64,000 nucleotides of DNA, from the NCBI GenBank assembly GCA_965214525.1, contig OZ243959.1, forward strand, positions 2,418,001 through 2,482,000. The letters are read 5' to 3'. Below are positions 1 through 7,808 of the stretch, piece after piece. A model generated the notes under the pieces. That model saw only the letters and a list, made by a program, of their open reading frames with translations, ran no database searches and had not been told where the DNA came from. The DNA is from Qipengyuania_B sp965214525. Its GTDB lineage: Bacteria; Pseudomonadota; Alphaproteobacteria; Sphingomonadales; Sphingomonadaceae. The translations under genes and the position numbers were made by a program. Every line of letters starts with the position of its first letter. The first letter of the stretch is position 1.

Positions 1-2
1 AG

Positions 3-206
3 TCTAAGATCGAGCAGAAGATAATAGCGCATGTGAGGACTTGTAATAGTGACCCTTGCGAGTGCCATGTTGCAGTGGAAGGCGTTGATGAGGCTGATGT
101 TTTAGCGGCAGCAGCCAGTCTGGTGCGCAGGGGGACTTTGCAGGGCGCGTTTCCGCCGAACGCAAATTGCAGAGATGGTTTTGATTGGGGCTATCTAATG
201 CTGTGA
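3..206 (+). CDS. C-terminal end of an unidentified protein (cut by window edge)
   Basis: An open frame enters from the left edge and ends at a TGA at 204-206, giving about 67 residues. The visible part has three cysteines (T-C-N and C-E-C) followed by a helical stretch rich in Ala, Val and Leu and a final W-G-Y-L-M-L. It lies 10 bases upstream of the DUF2442 gene on the same strand, so the two may be co-transcribed. I do not recognise the family, and with the start missing the frame could be chance. Confidence 0.35.
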   Translation, partial: SKIEQKIIAHVRTCNSDPCECHVAVEGVDEADVLAAAASLVRRGTLQGAFPPNANCRDGFDWGYLML

Positions 207-216
207 GGAAAATCAG

Positions 217-531
217 ATGACCATTGCTCCTGAACCGACGGCGGTCATGTTCGACGAGCACAGCGTCTGGGTCGACGTAGACGATGGCCGCATTCTTGGC
301 GTTTCGCTCGCTTGGTTTCCGTGGCTGTTGCACGGATCACTTGAGGCGCGCGGCAAGGCCCGCATCCGCCCAAGCGGTTTTCATTGGGATGAACTGGACA
401 AGGACATATCCATCGCCAGTCTGCTCGCTGGGCGTAGTGACATGACGCGCTCGAAGCGCGTTGGTGGATGGTCTTCATGTCAACTAATTAAGGTAAGGCG
501 AGATTTGGATGCCTACGAAAGAAATAGTTGA
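217..531 (+). CDS. DUF2442 domain protein
   Basis: A 104-residue protein whose first 75 residues match the DUF2442 pattern: a short strand-rich start, then D-D-G-R, the conserved LAWFPWLLH segment (about residues 31-39), and W-D-E-L-D-x-D-I-S before LLAG. DUF2442 proteins are small, have no settled biochemical role and often sit beside DUF4160 or toxin-antitoxin-like genes. The last 25 residues are not typical of the family and lie where base composition turns AT-rich, so the native C-terminus may have been replaced. The end overlaps the next gene by 23 bases. A GAGGAAAATC ribosome-site-like stretch precedes the ATG. Confidence 0.7.
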   Translation: MTIAPEPTAVMFDEHSVWVDVDDGRILGVSLAWFPWLLHGSLEARGKARIRPSGFHWDELDKDISIASLLAGRSDMTRSKRVGGWSSCQLIKVRRDLDAYERNS

Positions 532-1642
532 TAAAACCATCGCCGTAAGATGGGGCGGCAAAGACTTGGTCCTTCCTAGGGGCGGAGACCTCAAAAATTT
601 TATAATTGACTATGACTGTTGCTTCTTATGTAATAAAAATCGATCAAGAAAGAATAAAGAACACGTTATTCCAAAGTGGTTAATAAAAGAATGTAGCCTT
701 AATGCTACTTACATGCATCTACCGCAAGGAATGTCGCATCCAGTATCAACATACAAAGTTCCAATCTGCAAAGAGTGCAACACAATTTTAGGAAGGGAAC
801 TCGAAGTTCCCGTTTCACAGGCCTTTAAAATGGGATTCGAACAAGTTGACTTAATGGCTCGTTCCCGAGATCCCAGGCTGTATGCATGGATGTCTTTTCT
901 GTATTTAAAGACCCACTACAAAGATATGTTTGTGAGAAATTATAAGCGCTCTGGAGTCGCAAACAATCATCTTGGGGCTGATATAGATTGGTCGAAGTTT
1001 TCCAATGCTCATTCTATAGTTAGAGCGTTTACTTTGGGTATCGGTATATGTCCAACTGCTATTGGTTCATTAAAAGCTATCAGGATCAAAGAGGACTTGC
1101 CTATACCGTTTATGTACAAGGATAACCTTGAATACCCTTGCAATTTTATTCGTGTAAAAGATGTAGCGGTTATATGCTCGTTTAACGATCTAGGTGCGGC
1201 TGGCTACTATTTAAGGCCATATCTTGAACGCCTTGATGAACCGTCACCTTACCTTCAAGCGGCCTCACTATACAATGAATACATTTTGGCAAATCTACGA
1301 TTATATGGTCAGTGGGACTTAGCTCATGATTTCTTTTATGATGGATCAGTAAAAATAGTAGGTTGCATTGGAAAACCAATAGGCGTCAGGCAATTACCGG
1401 GCGATCTACGTTCAAAGATACTTGAGCAAATGATTATTCCTTTCGCTCTTCAAGTTGGTTTATCCAAACAAACTATAAGAGCGTTAGTAGGTGGGGTACG
1501 CTTAGGTTCGGTAGCCTTCCTCCCCGACTTTGCTCTACAGTCAAAGGACGGTCATGAGTTCCCTGTAAGGTGGCAGCGTGGGCAGGATTTGCTACCGATG
1601 GAGCGCATCGCAGGAGCGGATCAGGATGATTCAACTTGTTAG
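509..1642 (+). CDS. HNH-like zinc-binding protein, AT-rich
   Basis: A 377-residue protein with two CxxC knuckles. One is C-F-L-C near residues 38-41, followed by the E-H-V-I-P-K-W-L signature; the other is C-K-E-C-N near residue 85. This arrangement is the core of the broad HNH-endonuclease-like family (EHIxPxWL ... CxxCN), where the EH histidine is the putative metal or catalytic residue. The remaining 280 residues have no domain I can name. Codons are strongly A/T-ending (many AAA, TTA, ATA), unlike every neighbour, which suggests horizontal acquisition. The start lies inside the upstream DUF2442 gene and the stop overlaps the downstream one, so the gene is wedged between two DUF2442 genes. 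Nuclease activity is inferred, not shown. Confidence 0.65.
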   Translation: MPTKEIVDKTIAVRWGGKDLVLPRGGDLKNFIIDYDCCFLCNKNRSRKNKEHVIPKWLIKECSLNATYMHLPQGMSHPVSTYKVPICKECNTILGRELEVPVSQAFKMGFEQVDLMARSRDPRLYAWMSFLYLKTHYKDMFVRNYKRSGVANNHLGADIDWSKFSNAHSIVRAFTLGIGICPTAIGSLKAIRIKEDLPIPFMYKDNLEYPCNFIRVKDVAVICSFNDLGAAGYYLRPYLERLDEPSPYLQAASLYNEYILANLRLYGQWDLAHDFFYDGSVKIVGCIGKPIGVRQLPGDLRSKILEQMIIPFALQVGLSKQTIRALVGGVRLGSVAFLPDFALQSKDGHEFPVRWQRGQDLLPMERIAGADQDDSTC

Positions 1643-1892
1643 ACTTGAACATTGCGGTCCCCAAACCCTCCGGCTGCATTTCAGCGATGGCAGTCATGGC
1701 AAATGGTCGGCAGACGACATTCTGTCTCGCCGAACTTTTATGACCCGTCCGCTGGAGGATGAGGCATTTTTCTGCCGCGTCTTCATTGAGGCAGGAGCGC
1801 TCGCTTGGCCGAACGGGCTGGATTTTTCGGCTCATTCTCTGCACGAGAATTTGCAGCGGCAGGGCAGGCTAGTCCGCGCACAGGCTGCATGA
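1626..1892 (+). CDS. DUF2442 domain protein (second copy)
   Basis: An 88-residue protein of the other common DUF2442 shape: a strand-rich start (LRLHFSDGSHGKW), an acidic A-D-D-I-L, a D-E-A-F-F-C-R-V-F segment and the hallmark W-P-N-G-x-D near residues 63-68. I chose the ATG at 1626 because translation from there gives the usual family length; an earlier in-frame ATG at 1578 would run back through the HNH-like gene. It overlaps that gene by 17 bases and the next by four (ATGA). GC content returns to the level of the rest of the window within this gene. Confidence 0.65.
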   Translation: MIQLVRLEHCGPQTLRLHFSDGSHGKWSADDILSRRTFMTRPLEDEAFFCRVFIEAGALAWPNGLDFSAHSLHENLQRQGRLVRAQAA

Positions 1893-2065
1893 CCAAGGTC
1901 CGAGTCCTCTGCGCCACCTGCGGTTCGACCGACGTGTTGCGCGACGCTTGGGCGGATTGGGACGTAGCGACACAGGAATGGGTGCTGCGTGTCGCCTTCA
2001 ATTACGCGCATTGCCATCGCTGCGATAGCGAAACGCGGCTCGTCGAAGCGGAACTCGCGACCTAG
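1889..2065 (+). CDS. small zinc-ribbon protein
   Basis: A 58-residue protein with two CxxC pairs, C-A-T-C near residues 8-11 and C-H-R-C near residues 42-45, separated by a W-rich stretch (W-A-D-W-D). This is the layout of a one-zinc ribbon. The start codon overlaps the stop of the preceding DUF2442 gene (ATGA), so it is probably translated by coupling. It converges with the SNase-like gene, leaving one base between the two stops. The function is unknown. Confidence 0.6.
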   Translation: MTKVRVLCATCGSTDVLRDAWADWDVATQEWVLRVAFNYAHCHRCDSETRLVEAELAT

Positions 2066-2066
2066 C

Positions 2067-2651
2067 TCAACACCATTCCGCCCTGCTGCCCCCGCCATAT
2101 TCCCGTGCGACGCCCGCTTCTACCAGCGCGACGCTGGCGTATTCGCGCGTGCCGTATTCGTTCACCCGGTACAGTTCGCGCAGGGCGCGGCCGTAGCGGT
2201 CTTCCGGCTCGTCCAGCCGGCCTCGCACAAAGAAGGGGCCTGCATTCATCCAGGCGATGAGGTCGCGCGTGGCGCGTTCGGCCAGCCGGGCCTCCGCTTC
2301 GCAACGCGCGTCCGTTTCCGGCGAATCAAGGCCCAGGATGCGATAGCGGTCGCGCCCGATGTAGAAGGTGTCACCATCTACCACGCAGTGCCTGTGCCAG
2401 CCGCCGGCGCATTTTTGCCAGCGGCCCTCCACCAGTTGCGGCTCGGTCGAGATAAAGTCGGGCGCACGGACGAGGGCGGGCTCCTGCCACACGGCCACCG
2501 CTGCGCAAAGGAAGATAAGGAGGATGAAGGGACGCGTCTCGTTCCAGGCCTGCTTCCAGCTACCGCCTCGCCGCCCCGTTCTTCGCGCGGACAAGGAGTA
2601 GGCGCGCGGCCGCGTCGACCTTCGCATGCGCACCCCGATCAGCCTGCTCAT
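2067..2651 (-). CDS. thermonuclease-like (SNase-fold) protein
   Basis: About 194 residues. A basic N-terminus is followed by one hydrophobic segment (FILLIFLCAAVAVW), probably an anchor or uncleaved signal. Then comes the staphylococcal-nuclease core: VVDGDTF, the strand Y-R-I-L-G-L-D-S-P-E, later D-R-Y-G-R-A-L-R, and V-E-A-G-V-A near the C-terminus. In SNase the catalytic residues are Arg35, Asp40, Glu43 and Arg87. DGDT and LDSPET correspond to the Asp and Glu region, and the first Arg is present in Y-R-I. The start is the second ATG of the frame; a longer form beginning six codons earlier is possible. Likely an exported or anchored nuclease, or an SNase-like protein of unknown substrate. 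Confidence 0.75.
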   Translation of the reverse strand: MSRLIGVRMRRSTRPRAYSLSARRTGRRGGSWKQAWNETRPFILLIFLCAAVAVWQEPALVRAPDFISTEPQLVEGRWQKCAGGWHRHCVVDGDTFYIGRDRYRILGLDSPETDARCEAEARLAERATRDLIAWMNAGPFFVRGRLDEPEDRYGRALRELYRVNEYGTREYASVALVEAGVAREYGGGSRAEWC

Positions 2652-3316
2652 GGGGCCCGTTCCTAGCACCGGCGGGATGCAAACCGGTTAATGGCGCGTT
2701 TCCTCTTCGGAGCACCCCCCGTCGCAGCACGTCGGGGGGACATACCGAGCGAGGCGACAAGCAGGAGCATCGTCATGGCCGATCCCGTCCGATCCTCCTG
2801 TCGCGTAGAGTTACTCTGGATCGCCATCACCGCGCTGCTCGCAATGCTGGCGCTGGGCTGAGTATCGGGCTTCGCGGGGGACCGTGATGTGGATGTCGAT
2901 GGTTTGATCGCTAGCGAGGAGCGGTTCGGTGTAAAGCGCGATGCGATCGATCTCGAAGATTGAAATACCGATCCGCGAGCCCTTCGCGCCGGGCGGCGAT
3001 CCCGAACAAGCGCCGCGCTCGAGATACGGCCAGGGCCATGCGCGCGATACCCAGACCCGCCGCGCCCTGATCATTCCTCGCTCGGCGAAGCGCGCGCCGT
3101 GCGCTTTCCTACAGCGATGCTGGCGCGCTAAGGGGGCGGGGCCCGTCACCTGAACGGCCCGCTCTTTGCCATCGTCTTCTCCCCGTCATGCGTGCGTTTT
3201 TCCCGAAGGGACGCAAGTGTCACCCTGACGGCAAAAAGCCAGCGCTGCCAGATGCTTGGCACAGGTTACAGCCAGTGGGGCGGGTGTCACTTGTGTCACT
3301 CTGAACGCGGCGAGGT
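2652..3316. other. stretch without a confident gene
   Basis: Two weak candidates are present. (a) A 28-codon plus-strand frame at 2775-2861, with one short hydrophobic run (WIAITALLAMLALG), which resumes in the same frame after its TGA for a further 33 codons. (b) A 112-codon minus-strand frame at 3149-2811, whose distal half has high GC at third positions but no recognisable domain. Three GTGTCAC heptamers lie at 3217, 3284 and 3293. I would not annotate a protein here without homology support. Confidence 0.3.
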
Positions 3317-3556
3317 CTATTGCAGGCCGAAGACCGATACCGCCACGCCAAGGCCGATGACGCCCGCCACCGTCAACCGGGCCAGCAGCGCCGTGCGCGG
3401 CAAGGCGTGCGGCTGTTCCACCCGGCGGTGTCGCGGTTGCGCGGTCGGTTTGCGCCGCGGCTCGGGCGCAACCCCGTAATCTTCCGGCCGGGTCCAGCTT
3501 GGCTTGCCCTGGCCGCCGCGCCGCCGCTTCGGATCGAACTTGATGATCTTTCCCAT
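3317..3556 (-). CDS. small membrane-anchored hypothetical protein
   Basis: A 79-residue protein starting M-G-K-I-I-K-F-D-P-K-R-R-R-G-G. It is very basic and Pro-rich for about 55 residues and ends in a single transmembrane helix (L-T-V-A-G-V-I-G-L-G-V-A-V-S-V-F) three residues from the C-terminus, as in a tail-anchored protein with a cytoplasmic basic domain. The ATG at 3556 is preferred over longer upstream frames because those run antisense through argB. It is divergent from argB with about 110 bases between the starts. The function is unknown. Confidence 0.6.
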   Translation of the reverse strand: MGKIIKFDPKRRRGGQGKPSWTRPEDYGVAPEPRRKPTAQPRHRRVEQPHALPRTALLARLTVAGVIGLGVAVSVFGLQ

Positions 3557-3667
3557 AGGTCGGCACCCTAGCCCAACCCGATCGCGCTTGTCATTGATTC
3601 GCCGATGCCGTTCACCGCAAATGGATAACGGCTTTCCCCGGTCGGTGTCGAGCGGTAGGGGCGGGTG

Positions 3668-4558
3668 ATGATCGCGGGCGACATCCATGCCAAGGCGGCG
3701 ACGCTGATCGAGGCGCTGCCCTATTTCCAGCGCTATGCCGGGCGCACCTTCGTGGTGAAGTATGGCGGGCACGCGATGGGCGATCCGGCGGCGGCGCGGG
3801 AATTCGCGCAGGATGTGGTGTTGTTGCAAACGGTCGGCATCAACCCGGTGGTGGTGCATGGCGGAGGGCCGCAGATCGGCGCGATGCTGGAGAAGCTGGG
3901 GGTGGAGACGCGGTTCGTCGATGGCCTCAGGGTCACGGACCGGGCGACGATGGAGATTGCCGAGATGGTGCTGTCGGGCGCCATCAACAAGCAGCTCGTC
4001 GGGTGGATCGGGCAGGCCGGGGGGCGGGCGATCGGGGTGTCGGGCAAGGATGGCGGGCTGGTCACGGCGCGCAAGCTGGAGCGGACGGCGCGCGATCCGC
4101 AAAGCGCCATCGAGCGGGTGGTGGATCTGGGATTCGTCGGCACGCCGGCGCGGGTGGATACGACGTTGATTGCCACGAGCATTGCCGGAGGCATGATCCC
4201 GGTGGTCGCCCCGGTGGCGGCGGGCACGGACGGGGAAACCTACAACATCAACGCCGATACGATGGCGGGGGCGTTGGCCGGGGCAATGGGCGCGGCGCGG
4301 CTGTTCCTGCTGACCGACGTGGCAGGTGTGAAAGGGAAGGATGGAACATTGCTTACCGACCTCACTCCGGCGCAGGTGACGCGGCTGCGGCAAGACGGTA
4401 CGATAACAGGCGGGATGATCCCCAAGCTCGAAACCTGCGTCGAGGCGGTAGAGGCAGGGTGCGAGGCGGCCGTGGTGCTGGATGGCCGGGTGCCCCATGC
4501 CATGCTGCTGGAGTTCTTTACCGCGCGGGGGGCGGGCACGTTGATCCGCGCGGCGTGA
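3668..4558 (+). CDS. argB: acetylglutamate kinase
   Basis: A 296-residue enzyme of the amino-acid-kinase fold that phosphorylates N-acetyl-L-glutamate with ATP, the second step of arginine biosynthesis, in the cytoplasm. Visible landmarks are the ATP-site strand-loop K-Y-G-G-H-A-M (residues 31-37), the substrate loop V-V-V-H-G-G-G-P-Q-I (61-70), V-S-G-K-D-G-G, the N-I-N-A-D-T-M segment and the C-terminal G-G-M-I-P-K-L. Length matches the family. A GTG directly before the ATG could also serve as start; ATG at 3668 is preferred. It heads a plus-strand run followed 82 bases later by yggT and folD. Confidence 0.95.
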   Translation: MIAGDIHAKAATLIEALPYFQRYAGRTFVVKYGGHAMGDPAAAREFAQDVVLLQTVGINPVVVHGGGPQIGAMLEKLGVETRFVDGLRVTDRATMEIAEMVLSGAINKQLVGWIGQAGGRAIGVSGKDGGLVTARKLERTARDPQSAIERVVDLGFVGTPARVDTTLIATSIAGGMIPVVAPVAAGTDGETYNINADTMAGALAGAMGAARLFLLTDVAGVKGKDGTLLTDLTPAQVTRLRQDGTITGGMIPKLETCVEAVEAGCEAAVVLDGRVPHAMLLEFFTARGAGTLIRAA

Positions 4559-4640
4559 ACGGGCGGGATTGCACGGTTGCTGCACCGCACCACGTTCGGG
4601 TAGTGGCTGGCGCGATCAAGTTTATCGAGAAAGACGGAAA

Positions 4641-4919
4641 ATGGACGCTCTGATTCAGATTATCGGCATGGTCGTGAATGTCTTGGTGATGCTCATCATC
4701 GTGCAGTTCATCATCGGATTGCTGTTCGCATTCAACGTCATCAATCGGTCGAACGAGTTCATGACGGCGGTATACAATTCGATAAACGCCCTGCTCGAAC
4801 CCGTGCTGGCGCCGATCCGGCGGTTCATGCCCAGTACCGGGGCGATCGATTTCTCGCCGTTGGTGCTGATCCTGTTGCTGAATGCCCTGCTTATCATCCT
4901 GGGAAGCGTGGCTGCCTGA
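4641..4919 (+). CDS. YggT family membrane protein
   Basis: A 92-residue integral membrane protein with two hydrophobic helices, about residues 10-35 and 70-90. Between them is the typical YggT segment: N-S-I-N-A-L-L-E-P-V-L-A-P-I-R-R, then a proline, then I-D-F-S-P-L-V-L. YggT proteins are widespread, with suggested roles in osmotic shock, photosystem assembly or cell-division placement; the biochemical role is unsettled. The start at 4641 follows an AAGACGGAAA ribosome-site-like stretch and gives the usual length. The stop overlaps the folD start by one base (TGATG), so the two are translationally coupled. Confidence 0.85.
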   Translation: MDALIQIIGMVVNVLVMLIIVQFIIGLLFAFNVINRSNEFMTAVYNSINALLEPVLAPIRRFMPSTGAIDFSPLVLILLLNALLIILGSVAA

Positions 4920-5812
4920 TGGCCGCCGAGAAGATCGACGGAAAAGCGTTTGCAGCGCGGCTGCGGGAACGCGTGGGCACACAGGCGCTGGACTTCGCAC
5001 AGCAGGCCGGACGCAAGCCGGGCCTGGCGGTGGTGCTGGTGGGTGAAGATGCGGCGAGCCAGGTCTATGTCGGCGCGAAAGGCAAGGCGACGGTCGCCGC
5101 AAATATGGAAAGTTTCCAGCATCGCCTGCCCGCCGATACGATAGAAGCGGACTTGCTGGCGCTGATCCAGCGGCTGAACGACGATGCTAAAGTGGACGGG
5201 ATCCTCGTTCAACTTCCGCTACCCAGGCACATCGACGCACAGGAGGTCATCGCCGCAATCAACCCGGACAAGGACGTCGACGGGTTCCATGTGATCAATG
5301 CCGGTCGGCTGGCGGTTGGACAGGAGGGCTTCGTACCCTGCACGCCGCTTGGCTGCATGATGCTGTTGACCGAGCGCCTAGGCGATCTATCCGGTCTGGA
5401 GGCGGTGGTGATCGGTCGCAGCAATATCGTGGGCAAACCAATGGCGATGCTGCTGCTGGATGCCAATGCCACCGTCACAATCGCGCACAGCCGGACGAAG
5501 GACTTGGCGCAGGTGGTCAGGCGCGCCGATATCGTCGTGGCAGCGGTCGGTCGGGCCGAAATGGTGCGCGGCGACTGGCTGAAACCCGGCGCAACCGTAA
5601 TCGATGTCGGCATCAACCGGCTCGACCCGGAACCGGGCAAGGACAAAGGGCGTCTGGTCGGCGATGTGGATTTCGCCGGCGCCAGTGAGGTTGCCGGAGC
5701 CATTACGCCCGTGCCCGGCGGGGTCGGGCCGATGACGATCGCCGTGCTGCTGCGCAACACGTTGATCGCGGCCTGCCACCATGCACGCCTTGATGCGCCG
5801 GTAGGGTTATGA
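4919..5812 (+). CDS. folD: bifunctional methylenetetrahydrofolate dehydrogenase/cyclohydrolase
   Basis: A 297-residue FolD. It interconverts 5,10-methylene-THF, 5,10-methenyl-THF and 10-formyl-THF with NADP, feeding purine and formyl-methionine synthesis. The catalytic pair Tyr50 and Lys54 sits in Y-V-G-A-K, numbered as in E. coli FolD. V-Q-L-P-L-P and D-K-D-V-D-G-F-H follow, then the NADP loop I-G-R-S-N-I-V-G-K-P near residue 165 and the C-terminal P-V-P-G-G-V-G-P-M-T. Length is normal. It is coupled to yggT upstream and overlaps the downstream lipoprotein gene by four bases (ATGA). Confidence 0.96.
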   Translation: MAAEKIDGKAFAARLRERVGTQALDFAQQAGRKPGLAVVLVGEDAASQVYVGAKGKATVAANMESFQHRLPADTIEADLLALIQRLNDDAKVDGILVQLPLPRHIDAQEVIAAINPDKDVDGFHVINAGRLAVGQEGFVPCTPLGCMMLLTERLGDLSGLEAVVIGRSNIVGKPMAMLLLDANATVTIAHSRTKDLAQVVRRADIVVAAVGRAEMVRGDWLKPGATVIDVGINRLDPEPGKDKGRLVGDVDFAGASEVAGAITPVPGGVGPMTIAVLLRNTLIAACHHARLDAPVGL

Positions 5813-6552
5813 AGGGAAACCGTCTTGCGCTCGCTTTTCTACTGGCAGCCCTTGGCTTCTCGTTTGCCGCCTGCGCTGACGGCGATCGACCGTCTCGCCA
5901 ACGGATCGGCCAAATCGACCGGGCGCTGCAAGGGGCGCCCGGCGTTGCCCAACCAAGCCGGGTAATCGCTCGTGAATTGGGGTTTGCGCGCGAACTTCGC
6001 GAGAACGGCATGACCCGCGCTATGCGTAAATTCGCAGCGGACGGGGCGCGGCAGTCACCGCGCAGGCCAGGCATAATCGCGCCCGACAGCTACGACATCG
6101 TAAAGGTATGGATGAGCTGCGATGCGACGCTGGCCGCAACGCAGGCGCGGTTCAAGAATGCGGACGGGGTTGTCGGAACAGCAATAACGATCTGGCAGCG
6201 CGGAACTGATGATGCGTACCGCTGGATCGATCACGAACAGATACCTAGCGGTGTGCCCGAGGCTGCGGAAGCCCTCGATGCCGACCCGGATGCGATCGTG
6301 GTCAGGGGCGTTCCCGATATCCAGGGGATCGTTGCCGATTGCGTGACCTCTGCCGGCTTGCCGCCACTGCCCGAGGCGGTGACGAACGCGAACGACATAA
6401 CGGGACGGGTAAGTTCGAGCGATTACTCGTTACGTTATTATCGCCATGAGACAGCAGGCGCGCGCCGGGTGGCCGTCTGGCAGGTAAAGGACGGGTTGCT
6501 GCAGAACGTCATCGATCTGCCAATACTGGGCGAAGGCAAGATCCGCCCGTGA
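5809..6552 (+). CDS. putative lipoprotein, hypothetical
   Basis: 247 residues beginning with a short basic start and a hydrophobic signal (LALAFLLAALGFSFAAC). The Cys at about residue 21 fits a lipobox (F-A-A-C), so the protein is probably lipidated and faces the periplasm. The body has no domain I recognise; it contains an M-S-C-D and a V-A-D-C that could form a disulfide. It begins inside the folD stop (ATGA) and ends inside the marC start (GTGA), so it is the middle member of a tightly packed operon. Confidence 0.65.
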   Translation: MKGNRLALAFLLAALGFSFAACADGDRPSRQRIGQIDRALQGAPGVAQPSRVIARELGFARELRENGMTRAMRKFAADGARQSPRRPGIIAPDSYDIVKVWMSCDATLAATQARFKNADGVVGTAITIWQRGTDDAYRWIDHEQIPSGVPEAAEALDADPDAIVVRGVPDIQGIVADCVTSAGLPPLPEAVTNANDITGRVSSSDYSLRYYRHETAGARRVAVWQVKDGLLQNVIDLPILGEGKIRP

Positions 6553-7184
6553 TCGAATTGTTCATCTCCGCCTTCACCACCCTGTTCGTGGTTATCGACC
6601 CGCCCGGCTGCGCGCCTATCTATGCCGGTTTGACCGCCGAGGCGAGCGATCGGGAACGGCGTGTCATGGCGGTGCGGGCGGTCGTCATCGCCACCATCAT
6701 CCTGTTGGTCTTTGCGCTGTTCGGGGAAGACCTGCTCAACGCGCTGCATATCGAGCTCGATGCCTTCCGCATCGCCGGGGGCATCATGCTGTTCGTCATC
6801 GCGCTCGACATGGTGTTCGAGAAGCGAACGCAACGGCGCGAGCAACGCGCCGAGCGTATCATCGCGGAGAACGAGGCTTCTCCAGAGATCGAAGACATCT
6901 CCGTCTTCCCAATGGCCATGCCCATGCTGGCAGGACCGGGCGCGATCACTTCGGTGATGCTGCTGAATGCGCGCGCGCAGGGTATCGAAGAAAGCATGGT
7001 CATTCTGGGCGCGTTCGCGGCTGTCATGGTACTTACCCTGGTCGCGCTGATGACAGCGGCCCCCTTGATGCGGTTGGCGGGCAAACGCTTCGAGGCGGTG
7101 ATAACCCGCCTGCTCGGCGTATTGCTCGCAGCGCTCGCGGCGCAGTTCGTCATCAACGGGGTCAGGGGGAGCTTCGGGATCTAA
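6549..7184 (+). CDS. MarC family integral membrane protein
   Basis: A 211-residue polytopic protein with about six hydrophobic segments. It carries the MarC/UPF0056 hallmarks F-V-V-I-D-P-P-G-C-A-P-I-Y near the N-terminus, the E-D-I-S-V-F-P-M-A-M-P-M-L-A-G-P-G-A-I segment in the middle, and a C-terminal helix with R-L-L-G-V-L-L-A-A-L-A. The family was once linked to multiple antibiotic resistance but has no demonstrated transport activity. The start is GTG at 6549, overlapping the upstream stop (GTGA). It converges with the LON-domain gene, leaving a 3-base gap. Confidence 0.85.
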   Translation: MIELFISAFTTLFVVIDPPGCAPIYAGLTAEASDRERRVMAVRAVVIATIILLVFALFGEDLLNALHIELDAFRIAGGIMLFVIALDMVFEKRTQRREQRAERIIAENEASPEIEDISVFPMAMPMLAGPGAITSVMLLNARAQGIEESMVILGAFAAVMVLTLVALMTAAPLMRLAGKRFEAVITRLLGVLLAALAAQFVINGVRGSFGI

Positions 7185-7187
7185 GGG

Positions 7188-7796
7188 CTATTGCAGCGTT
7201 GCCCGGTTCCCGTCGCCACCATCGTGCCAGCCGAAGAACTGCATCAGCTGTATCAGCAATTCACAACGCATCGCCAGGTCGGGCGCCTCGAGCAGCGCCT
7301 GCTTGGCGGCCGTATCGAAGGGAGCGATCTGCGCGACGCCGTTGATCAGCGATTGATCGTCAAGCCGCTCCACCGACTTCCAATCCACGCTGTATCCTTG
7401 CCGATCGGCAAAGGCGCGTGCCTCGCGTTCGAAACTGGCTCGTTCCACGGATGACAGGACAGCGTCTTCGTCATCGACAAGCGCGTCGGCCTCGACCTGC
7501 CGGAACCCCGTCGTTACCTCGAGTTCGCGCACGACCCGGAACCGGCTTTGGCCAAACAGCACGATATTGTAGCGCCCATCGTCCAGCGCCTCGACATCCG
7601 CGATGGAACCGATGCAGCCTACCTCGTACAAGTCAGACGAGCCGCCCGCACTGCGTGGCTGGATCATGCCGATCAACCGGTTGCGCGCGAGCGAATCGCT
7701 GACCATCGCCCGAAAACGCGGCTCGAAGATATGGAGCGGTAATTGCAGCCCGGGAAACAGGAGCGCGCCCGATAGCGGGAAGATCGAGAGGCGCAT
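7188..7796 (-). CDS. LON peptidase substrate-binding-domain protein
   Basis: 202 residues corresponding to a free-standing N-terminal domain of Lon protease (ATP-dependent protease La, LON domain), without ATPase or protease parts. It shows the canonical opening I-F-P-L-S-G-A-L-L-F-P, then L-P-L-H-I-F-E-P-R-F, then V-G-C-I-G-S-I and D-G-R-Y-N-I-V-L-F-G. Such proteins are conserved in alphaproteobacteria next to a thioredoxin/TPR gene, as here (stop and start 12 bases apart, same strand), which hints at a shared proteostasis role. No catalytic residues are expected. Confidence 0.88.
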   Translation of the reverse strand: MRLSIFPLSGALLFPGLQLPLHIFEPRFRAMVSDSLARNRLIGMIQPRSAGGSSDLYEVGCIGSIADVEALDDGRYNIVLFGQSRFRVVRELEVTTGFRQVEADALVDDEDAVLSSVERASFEREARAFADRQGYSVDWKSVERLDDQSLINGVAQIAPFDTAAKQALLEAPDLAMRCELLIQLMQFFGWHDGGDGNRATLQ

Positions 7797-7808
7797 TCCG
7801 TCGTGCCC

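Noticed and set aside
3557..4585. Minus-strand frame extending the small membrane protein back through argB (422 codons in total)
   Set aside because: Only the last 79 codons have a sensible composition and a transmembrane helix; the upstream part is antisense to argB.
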